From an uncultured Prevotellaceae bacterium (lineage in GTDB: Bacteria > Bacteroidota > Bacteroidia > Bacteroidales > Bacteroidaceae), in the NCBI GenBank assembly GCA_905202115.1, contig CAJKQZ010000010.1, positions 1 to 26,875 of the forward strand: 26,875 nucleotides of DNA. The letters run 5' to 3'. Every line of letters starts with the position of its first letter. Positions within the stretch are counted from its first letter, which is position 1. Below are positions 7,276 to 16,050 of the stretch, piece after piece. The position numbers and the translations under genes are program-made. Below the pieces are notes generated by a model. That model saw only the letters and a program-made list of their open reading frames with translations, was not told where the DNA came from and did no database searches.

Positions 7276-8691
7276 TTATTCGCGGCCTCCGCCGAGTGCT
7301 GCGTAAAGATTTACCATAGCCTGCAACTTTGAATAGTCATCGTTGACAAGTGTAAGCTGGGCATTTAGCAGTGACATCTCGGCTGTCAGTTTCTCAAGAT
7401 ATGAGGTAGAAGCGTCATACTTGAAAAGCTCGTTGGTTCTGTCGCGTGTTATTGTCAGTGCTTCAACCTGCTGTTTGTCTATATCGGACTTTTCCATTGA
7501 GGTTTTGTAAGAGTAGAGCGCATTGCTTACTTCCTGGCCTGCATTGAGAAGCGCTTGCTCGAAATTCAACTGGGCTGTGCGTTCTTGCGATTTTGCAATT
7601 TTCAGCTGTGCCGTCAACTTGCCTTGTGCAAAGAGTGGCTGGGTGAGTTGGCCCACAAGGGGAGTAAGTATTTTTCCAGGATTGACAACTATTCCGTTGC
7701 TGTTGGTCCATCCGGCTGAACCCGTGATTGTGAGTTGCGGGTAAAACGCGGAATAAGCAGCGTTTGTTGCATAGAATGTCTGGCGAAGGTTGAATTCCGC
7801 GGCGCGTACGTCGGGGCGGTTTGCCAATAGTTGCAAAGGAACTCCCGCCGACATGTTTGCAGGCATACTTTGTTCTGACAATGTGGAACGGGTTATAGCC
7901 TGCGGCGTTTCGCGCAGAATCATGGATAGCGCATTCTCACTCTCGCGGATACTTTGTTCGAGCGTAGGTATAGTAGACAGAATCTGCAAGTAGTTTGCCT
8001 GGCTTTGCTCTACGGCAGCGGCGTTGGTCATTGCCGCCTTCTGCATTGCCCGCATGGCTTCTACGTTCTTTTTCCATATTTCGGAGGTTTCACGGGTGAT
8101 ACGCAGCTGTTCATCTAACATTAACAGTGTGTAGTATAAATTCGCAACACTGGAAATCAACTGTGTCTGTACGCTTTGCTTGTATGCACTGCTTTGAAGC
8201 AATACGGCTTTTGACTGCTCTTTGGCATTCCGAATGCTTCCGAAAATGTCAAGCTGCCAGGAAGCTGTAATAGGAATGTTGTAGGTCTTTATTGCCCGTG
8301 CGCCGTCAAAACTGCTAAGCGTTCCTTGTGCGCCCAAACTTAGTGAAGGCAGGTAGGCCAGTCTGGCAGCGTGCAGTGAAGCTTGTGCCTGCTTCACTGT
8401 TTCTTCGGCTGAAAGAAGATCCGTGTTCCGTTCCAAAGCCCGTTCAATCAGACTTTGCAGGGCCGGATCTGTGAATACCTGCCGCCACGGAGTGTTTCCG
8501 AAATTTATTGTGTCGGAAGTGAGCACTCCGGTAGCAGAAAGCGTGTCGCGGAATAAACCGGCGGTGGGCAGATCTTCAGGGCGCTCATAACTTTTATATA
8601 TGCGGCAACTGCTTAATGTTAAGGCTGCTAATGAGAACAAGGCCAAGCGTGTAAACATGCCGGATGATTTTATTTTATTGTTCATAGTCAT
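7276..8691 (-). CDS. Outer-membrane efflux lipoprotein (TolC/OprM, NodT family)
   Basis: It forms the outer-membrane and periplasmic duct of the tripartite pump. The start at 8691 lies 14 bp after the pump gene's stop; a longer frame from 8820 would overlap the pump and bury the leader. The signal peptide ends in the lipobox LSSC, so Cys29 should be acylated. The family's two repeated helical hairpin domains are visible: LIERALERNTDLLSAEETVKQAQASL in pieces near the N-terminus, and AAEFNLRQTFYATNAAYSAFYPQ in the second half, preceded by the NRPDVRAAE motif. The protein is about 471 aa, the usual size. It comes third in the adaptor-pump-channel order and ends 36 bp before lpxA. Substrates cannot be read from the sequence. 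Confidence 0.93.
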   Translation of the reverse strand: MTMNNKIKSSGMFTRLALFSLAALTLSSCRIYKSYERPEDLPTAGLFRDTLSATGVLTSDTINFGNTPWRQVFTDPALQSLIERALERNTDLLSAEETVKQAQASLHAARLAYLPSLSLGAQGTLSSFDGARAIKTYNIPITASWQLDIFGSIRNAKEQSKAVLLQSSAYKQSVQTQLISSVANLYYTLLMLDEQLRITRETSEIWKKNVEAMRAMQKAAMTNAAAVEQSQANYLQILSTIPTLEQSIRESENALSMILRETPQAITRSTLSEQSMPANMSAGVPLQLLANRPDVRAAEFNLRQTFYATNAAYSAFYPQLTITGSAGWTNSNGIVVNPGKILTPLVGQLTQPLFAQGKLTAQLKIAKSQERTAQLNFEQALLNAGQEVSNALYSYKTSMEKSDIDKQQVEALTITRDRTNELFKYDASTSYLEKLTAEMSLLNAQLTLVNDDYSKLQAMVNLYAALGGGRE

Positions 8692-8704
8692 TGCGTTCTG
8701 CTTT

Positions 8705-11700
8705 TTATTTTGAATATTGTTCAATATCTTCTTTTGCGTCGGCATTATCGATGTCTTCCCAAACCATAGGTCTGATCTTTTCCTGTAGATATTCGAAAAT
8801 AACGAATAAGGAAGGTACAACGAATATCTGGCAAATCATACCTATAAGCATGCCGCCGATAGCTGAAGCACCGAGCGAACGGTTACTGTTCGCGCCAACG
8901 CCCATAGCCAGCATTAAAGGCATAAGACCTACAATCATAGCAAGCGAGGTCATAATGATAGGACGTAAACGGGCTCCGGCGCCGAGTACGGCAGCCCAAG
9001 TAATGCTCATACCCATTTTTCTACGGTCGAGGGCAAACTCTGTGATAAGAATTGCATTTTTCGCAAGCAAACCGATCAACATGATAAGCGCAATCTGAAC
9101 GTAAATGTTGTTTGAAGCTGCACCCAGGAACGGAAGTACGAGGTTTGCCGCACCAAGCAACTGAATGAATATGAAACTTCCGGCCAATCCGAATGGAATG
9201 GATAGAATTACAGCCAACGGCAAAAGGTAACTTTCGTACTGGGCACTCAACAACAGATAGATGAACATAAAGCAGAGTACGAAGATGATTGTCGTTGCAT
9301 TCCCGCTGGTGGATTGCTCCTCACGCGTCATGCCGGAGAACTCGTAGCCATAACCTTCGGGAAGATATTTTTCCGCCACTTCTTCGACCGCCTTGATTGC
9401 CTGTCCGCTGGAATATCCGTCGGCGGGAGTTCCGGTTACAGCCATAGAAGTGTACATATTAAAACGTTCGATAGTATCAGGGCCGTACACCTTAGAAATC
9501 TTTATAAACTGCGTGATCGGCGCCATTTCGTTACCGTTGCGTATTTTAATCTTCTTGAGTGATTCGAGATTTGTGCGGTCGCTGCGCTCCGACTGAACCA
9601 TTACACGATATAACTTACCGAAACGGTTGAAGTTTGAAGCATACAAACCTCCGTAGTATCCTTGAAGCGTAGTAAGAATATCGTTCGGTGTCAAACCGGC
9701 TTTCATGCATTCGGCAGCGTCAATATCGATCATATATTGCGGGAAAGCAGGGTTAAACGAAGTTTGAGCGGAAGCAACCTCCGGACGGGCCTGAAGTTCA
9801 TTGATGAACACTTTTGCAATGTCGTAGAATTTATCGAGCGAGCCGCCGGTCTTATCCTGCAAGTTTAGCTGGAAACCGTTGGTCACACTGTAACCGGTAA
9901 TCATCGGAGGGCCGAAAAACAGAACTTTCGCGTCCTTAAACAAATCCCGCGACTTTAAATACAGCATACCAGCTACGAAATTCGAAGCCTGAGCGATAGA
10001 ACGTTCATCCCAGGGTTTGAGTTTGCAAATGAACGAACCGTAGTTTGCGCCCGCTCCACTTATGAAGTTATAACCGGAAATTTGCGTATGGCTTTCAATG
10101 GCGTCATTTGCAGATATAAGACTGTCGATTTGCGCAAGAACAGCCTCGGTACGGTCCTGGGAAGTACCTGGAGCCAAGTCGACTGTACCCATAATAGTAC
10201 CTGTATCTTCATTGGGCACAAAGCCGGTAGGAGTTACTTTCATAAGGAACACAAGAAGTACTATGCCGACAACAACACTTCCTATTGTAATATAAGGATG
10301 TTGAATGAGACTGAGCACACGCTTCTTGTATTTGTTCAAAATGGTATTATATGTGGTATTAAATGCTGTGTGGAAACGGTCGATGAATGTACTTTTCTTC
10401 TTTTTTCCTTCCGTGTCGTGGGGCTTAAGGAATATTGCGCACAATGCGGGACTTAACGTCAATGCATTGATAGCCGAAAGACCAATCGCTATAGCCATAG
10501 TAAGACCGAACTGCCGGTAGAAAATACCAGACGTTCCAGGCAGGAAACTTACCGGAATAAATACCGCCATCATGACAAGCGTGATAGAAACGATTGCTCC
10601 GCCCAACTCGCTCATGGCGTCGATTGAAGCCTTTCGTGCCGACTTATATCCCTGGTCGAGTTTTGCATGGACGCCTTCCACCACGACTATGGCGTCGTCC
10701 ACCACTATGGCTATGGCAAGCACAAGTGCACTAAGTGTAAGCAAGTTTATACTGAAGCCAAGTATTTTCAGGAAGAAGAACGTTCCGATAAGCGCAACAG
10801 GAATAGCAATGGCGGGAATCAACGTTGAGCGCATATCCTGCAGGAATACATACACAACGATGAACACGAGAATAAATGCCTCAATCAAAGTCTTTATTAC
10901 TTCTTCGATCGAAGCGAACAGGAAGTCGTTCACATTCTGTGCGATGTTGATGTGCAGCCCTTCGGGCATTGACTTCTCTGTTTCTTTAAGAAGTTTTGTT
11001 ATGTCTTCTACAATCTGAGTAGCATTGGTTCCTGCAACCTGGAATGCGGCGCAAGAAACACCTGGTTTTCCGTTGACCTTATTCGAGAAACTATAAGTGA
11101 GACGTCCCAACTCTATGCGGGCAATGTCTTTGAGGCGAAGTATCTGTCCGTCGTTGGTGGCACGTATAACTATGTTCTCGAATTCTTCTTCGGTCTGCAA
11201 GCGTCCTTTGTAACGTAGAGTGTATTGGAATGTCTGATTTTCGCGTTCGCCTATCGTACCCGGTGCGGCTTCGATGTTTTGCTGAGCAAGTGCATTCGAA
11301 ACGTCGGCAGGCATTAAGTGATATTGTGCCATGCGCGCGGGATCGAGCCATATTCGCATTGAATAGTCGGTACCGAACACCATAGCCTCGCCCACACCCT
11401 GAATACGCTGTACCTGCGGGATGATGTTGATCTTCATGTAGTTCTCAATGAACTCATTGTTGTACTTTCCGCTTTCGTCATATACGGCGAATACGAGAAG
11501 CATACTGTTCTGCCTTTTTTTCGTGGTTACACCAACTCGAGTAACCTCGGCCGGCAGTAATCCTTGTGCTGTTGAAACGCTGTTCTGCACGTTTACAGCG
11601 GCCATATCGGGGTCAACGCCTTGTTTGAATGTAATGGATATTCTTCCCTCGCCGTTGTTGTTAGATGTTGAGGTCATGTAGTCCATACCTTCTACACCGT

Positions 11701-11911
11701 TTATAGCTTCCTCCAAAGGTATTACAACACTATTGAGCACAGTCTGCGCGTTTGCGCCGGTATATGTAGCCGAAACGGAAACCGTGGGCGGGGCAATGTC
11801 GGGATATTGCGTGATAGGCAATGACGCCATACCGATAACGCCCAATATTACGATGATAATCGAGATCACCGTTGATAGCACAGGGCGGTTTATAAATCTA
11901 TCTAATTTCAT
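8705..11911 (-). CDS. RND efflux pump inner-membrane transporter (AcrB/HAE1 family)
   Basis: This proton-driven trimeric pump takes drugs, bile-salt-like detergents or other lipophiles from the periplasm and inner membrane. At 1068 aa it has the AcrB plan: TM1 near residues 10-30, a large periplasmic loop, TM2-6 (about 337-495), a second loop and TM8-12. The proton-relay aspartates are Asp405 and Asp406 in AIVVDDAIVVVE, and the partner lysine is Lys951 in GLLAKN. The opening FINRPVLSTVISI and GVEGMDYMTSTS are family signatures. It lies between the adaptor and channel genes and is separated from the adaptor by 178 bp, longer than usual for this kind of operon. No defect is seen. Confidence 0.96.
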   Translation of the reverse strand: MKLDRFINRPVLSTVISIIIVILGVIGMASLPITQYPDIAPPTVSVSATYTGANAQTVLNSVVIPLEEAINGVEGMDYMTSTSNNNGEGRISITFKQGVDPDMAAVNVQNSVSTAQGLLPAEVTRVGVTTKKRQNSMLLVFAVYDESGKYNNEFIENYMKINIIPQVQRIQGVGEAMVFGTDYSMRIWLDPARMAQYHLMPADVSNALAQQNIEAAPGTIGERENQTFQYTLRYKGRLQTEEEFENIVIRATNDGQILRLKDIARIELGRLTYSFSNKVNGKPGVSCAAFQVAGTNATQIVEDITKLLKETEKSMPEGLHINIAQNVNDFLFASIEEVIKTLIEAFILVFIVVYVFLQDMRSTLIPAIAIPVALIGTFFFLKILGFSINLLTLSALVLAIAIVVDDAIVVVEGVHAKLDQGYKSARKASIDAMSELGGAIVSITLVMMAVFIPVSFLPGTSGIFYRQFGLTMAIAIGLSAINALTLSPALCAIFLKPHDTEGKKKKSTFIDRFHTAFNTTYNTILNKYKKRVLSLIQHPYITIGSVVVGIVLLVFLMKVTPTGFVPNEDTGTIMGTVDLAPGTSQDRTEAVLAQIDSLISANDAIESHTQISGYNFISGAGANYGSFICKLKPWDERSIAQASNFVAGMLYLKSRDLFKDAKVLFFGPPMITGYSVTNGFQLNLQDKTGGSLDKFYDIAKVFINELQARPEVASAQTSFNPAFPQYMIDIDAAECMKAGLTPNDILTTLQGYYGGLYASNFNRFGKLYRVMVQSERSDRTNLESLKKIKIRNGNEMAPITQFIKISKVYGPDTIERFNMYTSMAVTGTPADGYSSGQAIKAVEEVAEKYLPEGYGYEFSGMTREEQSTSGNATTIIFVLCFMFIYLLLSAQYESYLLPLAVILSIPFGLAGSFIFIQLLGAANLVLPFLGAASNNIYVQIALIMLIGLLAKNAILITEFALDRRKMGMSITWAAVLGAGARLRPIIMTSLAMIVGLMPLMLAMGVGANSNRSLGASAIGGMLIGMICQIFVVPSLFVIFEYLQEKIRPMVWEDIDNADAKEDIEQYSK

Positions 11912-12089
11912 CGATTTTTCGATTTATGAATTTGTTTTTGTTTTGGTAATTATATCCGTGCAACTCTCTTTTTATGATATATATGTGTAATTTGTGCGGG
12001 TTCAGACAAACCGTGATATCAGGAGCGTTACTTTGCCGGAAATAACTGTATGCAGATTTTTTATTCTGGAGTTTGAGTTTCTGAAAGCA
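11912..12089. other. 178-bp spacer between adaptor and pump genes
   Basis: No ORF of interest, no TAnnTTTG box on the minus strand and no repeat copy are found here. A weak hairpin (GGTT-N6-AACC on the minus strand, near 12000) is the only structure noticed. It may hold a processing site or a weak promoter, but nothing shows it clearly. Confidence 0.4.
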
Positions 12090-13241
12090 TTACTTCTGTT
12101 CGTTGGCTTTTGCTCTGTTTTTTGCTGCTTCGGCCGCGGTTATGGGCTTGATTTGCATTCCTTCCTGTAATGTGGTCACGCCTTCAATAACAATGCGTTC
12201 GCCTTTGGAAAGACCGGAGGTTACAATGTAATCTTGTCCGTTGTCCTGACTGGCTATTTTTATTTCGCGCGAAGCTACTTTCGAGTCTTTGCCAACAACG
12301 TATACGAATTTCTTGTCCTGTATTTCGTATGTGGCTTTTTGCGGAATGATTACAATGTCGTTGTATGTAATTGGTATGATAATGTTTCCGGTTCCGCCGC
12401 TGCGTAACAGTTTGTTCGGATTCGGGAACGTGGCTCTCATCTGGGCAGAACCGGTAGTCAGATCGATAACACCGCTTACGGTTTCTATCTTGCCGGATTC
12501 ATTATACATTGAACCGTCTGAAAGTTCCAATTGTACGGGAGGAAATTTTTCAAGCATGGTTTTTACGTTTCCATCTTCGCGATTGTAGGCAAGTAGCTGT
12601 TTTTCTGTCATCGAAAAGTAAACGTACATTTCGGATATGTTGGAAACTGTTGTGAGGGGAGTTGTTATGGAAGAGCTCACCAAGCTACCGACACGGTAGG
12701 GGATAGTTCCAACTACGCCGTCCGAGGGACTTACAACTGTGCAGTAGCTCAGTTGTTCGAGCGCGTTTGTGAGCGATGCTTTCGCCTGTGCCAGCTGTGC
12801 TTCGCAAGAGGCTAAGGAATTACGGGCCATCTGCAGGTCGTAATCGCTGATTATCTGTTTTTTATTAAGCTCAGTTTTGTTTTCGACCGTGAGTTTCTGA
12901 GTGTTCAGGTTTGCTTCGGCTACATTGACTGATGCACGGGCATTTTTAACCTGTGCTTCGTATTGCACCTGGTCTATCAGGAACAATGTCTGTCCTTTCC
13001 GTACGGTACTGCCTTCGTCAACGCACAGTTTTGTTATGAATCCTGACACTTTGGGACGGATTTCTATGTCTTGCTTACCTTTGATTGTTGCGGGATAAGC
13101 TGTCGATTGTTCACTGTTTGTTGTGGTGATTGTTTCTACTGCAAATTCAGGCGCACCTGTGTCGCCCATCATGCTGTTTGACTTTTTGCCGCAACTTACT
13201 AATGCGAATACAGTCAATGCTAAGACGATTCTACTTTTCAT
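12090..13241 (-). CDS. RND efflux periplasmic adaptor lipoprotein (AcrA/MexA family)
   Basis: The membrane-fusion adaptor bridges the pump and the outer-membrane channel. A lipoprotein signal MKSRIVLALTVFALVSC places the acylated Cys at residue 17. Domains in order are a barrel strand, half a lipoyl domain (KGQTLFLIDQVQYEAQV), an alpha-helical hairpin (about 78-145), the second lipoyl half (TVVSPSDGVVGTIPYRVGSLV), a beta barrel (ISEMYVYFSMTEKQL) and the membrane-proximal domain. The length of 383 aa is standard. It is first in its operon, behind a good promoter at 13321-13352, with a leader of about 70 nt. No linked regulator gene (TetR, AraC or two-component) is found in the window. Confidence 0.95.
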   Translation of the reverse strand: MKSRIVLALTVFALVSCGKKSNSMMGDTGAPEFAVETITTTNSEQSTAYPATIKGKQDIEIRPKVSGFITKLCVDEGSTVRKGQTLFLIDQVQYEAQVKNARASVNVAEANLNTQKLTVENKTELNKKQIISDYDLQMARNSLASCEAQLAQAKASLTNALEQLSYCTVVSPSDGVVGTIPYRVGSLVSSSITTPLTTVSNISEMYVYFSMTEKQLLAYNREDGNVKTMLEKFPPVQLELSDGSMYNESGKIETVSGVIDLTTGSAQMRATFPNPNKLLRSGGTGNIIIPITYNDIVIIPQKATYEIQDKKFVYVVGKDSKVASREIKIASQDNGQDYIVTSGLSKGERIVIEGVTTLQEGMQIKPITAAEAAKNRAKANEQK

Positions 13242-13320
13242 TTTTATGATTGTTGTTTTAATATAGTTTATACTTATCCGGTTAAATCACATATTTGTTT
13301 TAGAGCATAATATCCGGCTG

Positions 13321-13352
13321 CAAAGTTACGTAAAAACGATATTTCTTAAAAA
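13321..13352 (-). promoter_or_regulatory. Promoter of the efflux operon
   Basis: The minus strand carries TAACTTTG (13328-13321), a full -7 match, with TTTTT at 13352-13348 standing 19 bp upstream in place of the -33 TTTG. The predicted transcript start is near 13315, about 70 nt before the adaptor ATG. Confidence 0.6.
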
Positions 13353-13607
13353 GTTTTCACCTGTTTTGTTGGTTAATTAATGTCATTAAAACATCTTTGT
13401 TAACGGTGCTTTTGTTAGTATGCCTTTTTTACTTCGAAAAAATGTAAAATTCGGACTTAATATGCAATTATTTATGTATTCTTTGCTATGTTTTAATATA
13501 GACTAAGTGAAATTTCAGAAAACAATCGGAGGTATTTTAAAACATTTTTGAGGTATGTCCGGCCTATGGCAACGGAATGATATTTCCGTGCTTCTCACCT
13601 GTCTAAA

Positions 13608-13750
13608 ACAGACAAAAACGGTCACCCTGCAAGCACTTGAAAATCAGCATATGTATATATAGCAAAAAATATGTCTGAGATATTTTAAATTATCTCAGAC
13701 ATATTTTCGATTATCTCCTATGTAATTTCAATTATCTGCGGGAAGTTTTT
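13608..13750 (-). repeat. Dispersed intergenic repeat, copy B (143 bp, inverted relative to copy A)
   Basis: Same element as 6107-6249 in the opposite orientation, with 10 mismatches and no gaps by hand. The core palindrome is 13666-13707 with 17-bp arms. A diverged A/T tract (AAAAAATATTTTTT) continues the similarity to about 13780, where copy A has the 36-bp palindrome. It lies between the efflux promoter and the nqr terminator and so sits outside both transcription units. Confidence 0.85.
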
Positions 13751-13935
13751 TAACCGTACAGAAAAAATATTTTTTTTTCAGAACAGGCTTTTTTGCCCGA
13801 TACAACAAAATTCTCTGATGAACTTATTCGGAAATGACAATATACGGTTCTGCTCTGAAAATGATATTGTTGTTCCTGCGGATTTGTTATGCCGAGATAT
13901 TATTTTGTATGGTATTGCCGGAGAATTTATATAAA

Positions 13936-13976
13936 ATCGGCTTCATTTTTGGAATAACTCCGCGAATGAAGCCGAT
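13936..13976 (-). terminator. Terminator after nqrF
   Basis: Twelve-base perfect arms (ATCGGCTTCATT and AATGAAGCCGAT) flank a 17-nt loop, followed on the minus strand by TTTTATATAAATT. It begins 35 bp past the nqrF stop. The loop is longer than usual. Confidence 0.7.
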
Positions 13977-14010
13977 AGCTTTGTTTTTATGTTTTGAAAA
14001 CTGTATTCTT

Positions 14011-15300
14011 TTATTTTTTTGAAGAGGGAGCTCCGCCTCCGAAATCATCGTACATGATATCTTCCGGTTCAACTCCGAGTGAGTCTAACATGGCAACAAC
14101 AGCTTTGGACATAGGTCCGGGGCCGCACATATAATATTCGATATCTTCCGGTGCAGGATGGTTTTTAAGATATTTTTCGTACATAACCTGATGAACGAAT
14201 CCTGGTGTGTATTCTACATTAGCGGCATCGGCTTCCGGATCGGGACGGTCGAGTGCAAGGTAGAATTTGAAGTTCGGGAAATCTTTTTCCAGCCGGTGGA
14301 AATCATCCAAGTAAAAGACTTCAGACAGCGAACGTGCACCGTAGAAGTATGACATACGCCGGTCTCTGGTGTTGAGAGTGCGTGTCATGTGCATTATTTG
14401 TGCACGCAAAGGCGCCATTCCTGCTCCTCCGCCTACCCATATCATTTCGCGCTTGGAGTCGAAGCGCGGGTGGAAGTCACCGTAGGGCCCCGACATTGTT
14501 ACTTTGTCACCTGGTTTTAAGCTGAAAATATACGATGACGCTATACCGGGCATTACATCCATGAAACCTTTCTGGGGCTTGGGTAGAAATGGTGGAGTGG
14601 CGATTCTTACCGTAAGCATGAAGCGGTCGCCTTCGGCGGGATAGTTGGCCATTGAATAAGCTCTCGTTGTAGGAACTTTGTTAACGCATTTCAGAGAGAA
14701 AAGTCCGAAGTGTTCCCATGCCGGCAGGTATCTTCCGAGCGATTCCTTGTCTATATCCTTATCGTAATCAATATTGTATTCCGGTATCTCTATCTGCGCA
14801 TACGATCCGGGTACAAAGTCCATGTGTTCGCCTTCCGGCAATGCAACGATAAACTCTTTTATGAAAGAGGCCACGGCCTTATTCGAAACAACAGTACATT
14901 CGTATTTTTTTACACCGAGTACCGACTGCGGTACAACAATGCTCATGTCTTCTTTTACTTTAACCTGGCACCCTAGACGATAGTGGTCGCGCAACTCGCG
15001 GCGTGAGAAATGCGCACGTTCCACGTCAACGGCTTCGCCTCCGCCTTTAACCACCTGGCATTTGCATTGTCCGCACGAACCTTTGCCGCCGCAGGCCGAA
15101 GGAAGAAACACTCCTTGTTCGGAAAGTGATGACATAAGGGACGAACCTTGCGGAACAGATAACTTTTTCTTGTCGTTGATAGTTATTGTAACGTTACCGC
15201 TCGGGGTAAGATACCTTTTGGCTATCAAAAGAAGTATCACCATCAGAATGATGATACACCAAAATACTTCAATACTTGATATTATGAATGAAATGTCCAT
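14011..15300 (-). CDS. nqrF: Na+-NQR subunit F (NADH dehydrogenase, FAD and 2Fe-2S)
   Basis: NqrF takes electrons from NADH and passes them through FAD and a 2Fe-2S centre into the complex on the cytoplasmic face. One N-terminal membrane helix (about 5-28) anchors it. The ferredoxin domain has Cys70, Cys76 and Cys79 in ACGGKGSCGQC and Cys111 in LGCQV. The FAD site is RAYSMANYP (213-221), and the NADH domain begins with GGGAGMAPLRAQ (290-301) and ends in the CGPGPM and DDFGGGAP stretches. At 429 aa it is close to the usual 405-430. It is last in the operon, 17 bp after nqrE, and followed by the hairpin terminator at 13936-13976. Confidence 0.97.
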   Translation of the reverse strand: MDISFIISSIEVFWCIIILMVILLLIAKRYLTPSGNVTITINDKKKLSVPQGSSLMSSLSEQGVFLPSACGGKGSCGQCKCQVVKGGGEAVDVERAHFSRRELRDHYRLGCQVKVKEDMSIVVPQSVLGVKKYECTVVSNKAVASFIKEFIVALPEGEHMDFVPGSYAQIEIPEYNIDYDKDIDKESLGRYLPAWEHFGLFSLKCVNKVPTTRAYSMANYPAEGDRFMLTVRIATPPFLPKPQKGFMDVMPGIASSYIFSLKPGDKVTMSGPYGDFHPRFDSKREMIWVGGGAGMAPLRAQIMHMTRTLNTRDRRMSYFYGARSLSEVFYLDDFHRLEKDFPNFKFYLALDRPDPEADAANVEYTPGFVHQVMYEKYLKNHPAPEDIEYYMCGPGPMSKAVVAMLDSLGVEPEDIMYDDFGGGAPSSKK

Positions 15301-15317
15301 TTTTCAGCTGTTTGTTT

Positions 15318-15944
15318 TTAAATCTTAAGCCCAGAGAAGCACATGAAAGCAATTGCCATTAATCCGACTGTTATAAATGTAATACCCAATCCCTGTAATG
15401 ATTTGGGAACATCGGAATATGCCATTTTTTCACGTATTGCAGCCAGTCCTACAATAGCAAGCAGCCAGCCTATTCCCGAACTGATAGCATATACAATAGA
15501 ATCGCTTATACATGTTATTGCGCGTGAATCGCTCATCGGATCCATTTCAATGCGTTGCTGCATGAAAAGTGAGGCCCCCATTATGGCACAGTTGACTGCT
15601 ATAAGCGGAAGAAATATGCCGAGCGCTGCATAAAGTGACGGAGAAAAACGTTCTACAATCATCTCTACTAATTGCGTGATAGCCGCGATAACGGCAATGA
15701 AAAGGATAAACGACAAATAGGAGAGATCTATCCCGAATATCCCGTCTGCGCTCAATACTTTTGTTTGCAACAGATAGTTTATAGGTACTGTTACTGTCAG
15801 CACAAATATTACGGCTACGCCTAAGCCGAATGATGTTTTTACGTTTTTGGATACAGCCAGGTATGAGCACATGCCCAGAAACGAGGCGAATATCATATTA
15901 TCCACAAATATAGAGCGGATAAATAAACTTATTTCGTGTCCCAT
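15318..15944 (-). CDS. nqrE: Na+-NQR subunit E
   Basis: An integral membrane subunit that, with NqrD, forms the inverted pair of six-helix bundles holding an iron centre and lining the sodium path. Six hydrophobic segments can be counted over 208 aa. The conserved FASFLGMCSYLAVS (N-terminal, with the centre-type Cys) and VNCAIMGASLFM (half-way repeat) each place a Cys in a half-helix, as the family does in both repeats. The pairing with NqrD is known for the family; the positions are seen here. It lies 106 bp downstream of nqrD and 17 bp upstream of nqrF. It is an RnfA homologue, but the operon with nqrA and nqrF decides for NQR. Confidence 0.96.
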   Translation of the reverse strand: MGHEISLFIRSIFVDNMIFASFLGMCSYLAVSKNVKTSFGLGVAVIFVLTVTVPINYLLQTKVLSADGIFGIDLSYLSFILFIAVIAAITQLVEMIVERFSPSLYAALGIFLPLIAVNCAIMGASLFMQQRIEMDPMSDSRAITCISDSIVYAISSGIGWLLAIVGLAAIREKMAYSDVPKSLQGLGITFITVGLMAIAFMCFSGLKI

Positions 15945-16050
15945 ATTACGTTATGTAGTAATTTTCTTAATGTTAGTACAAGTCAAAAATGAACTTCTCT
16001 GTCAAGCATTCTTAGATGTAAAAGAATTAAGCAGCGCTTCGCCTATGGAT

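Larger units (their letters stand above)
13242..14010. other. Intergenic region, 769 bp, between the nqr and efflux operons
   Basis: It holds the efflux promoter (13321-13352), repeat copy B (13608-13750) and the nqr terminator (13936-13976). The stretches 13353-13607 and 13751-13935 are A/T-rich; the second has a small hairpin (GGC-t6-GCC near 13787-13798). No gene is supported, and the 62-codon plus-strand frame at 13834-14022 is low-complexity and runs into nqrF. Confidence 0.6.

Noticed and set aside
8692..8820. Longer start for the outer-membrane channel
   Set aside because: It would overlap the pump gene by over 100 bp and hide a complete lipoprotein signal.
10082..10456. Plus-strand frame antisense to the RND pump gene
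   Set aside because: It lies within a complete 1068-aa pump gene and has no recognisable motif; other antisense frames along the pump were rejected for the same reason.
13834..14022. 62-codon plus-strand frame upstream of the nqrF end
   Set aside because: Low-complexity, overlaps the nqr terminator hairpin and the end of nqrF, and has no plausible start region.
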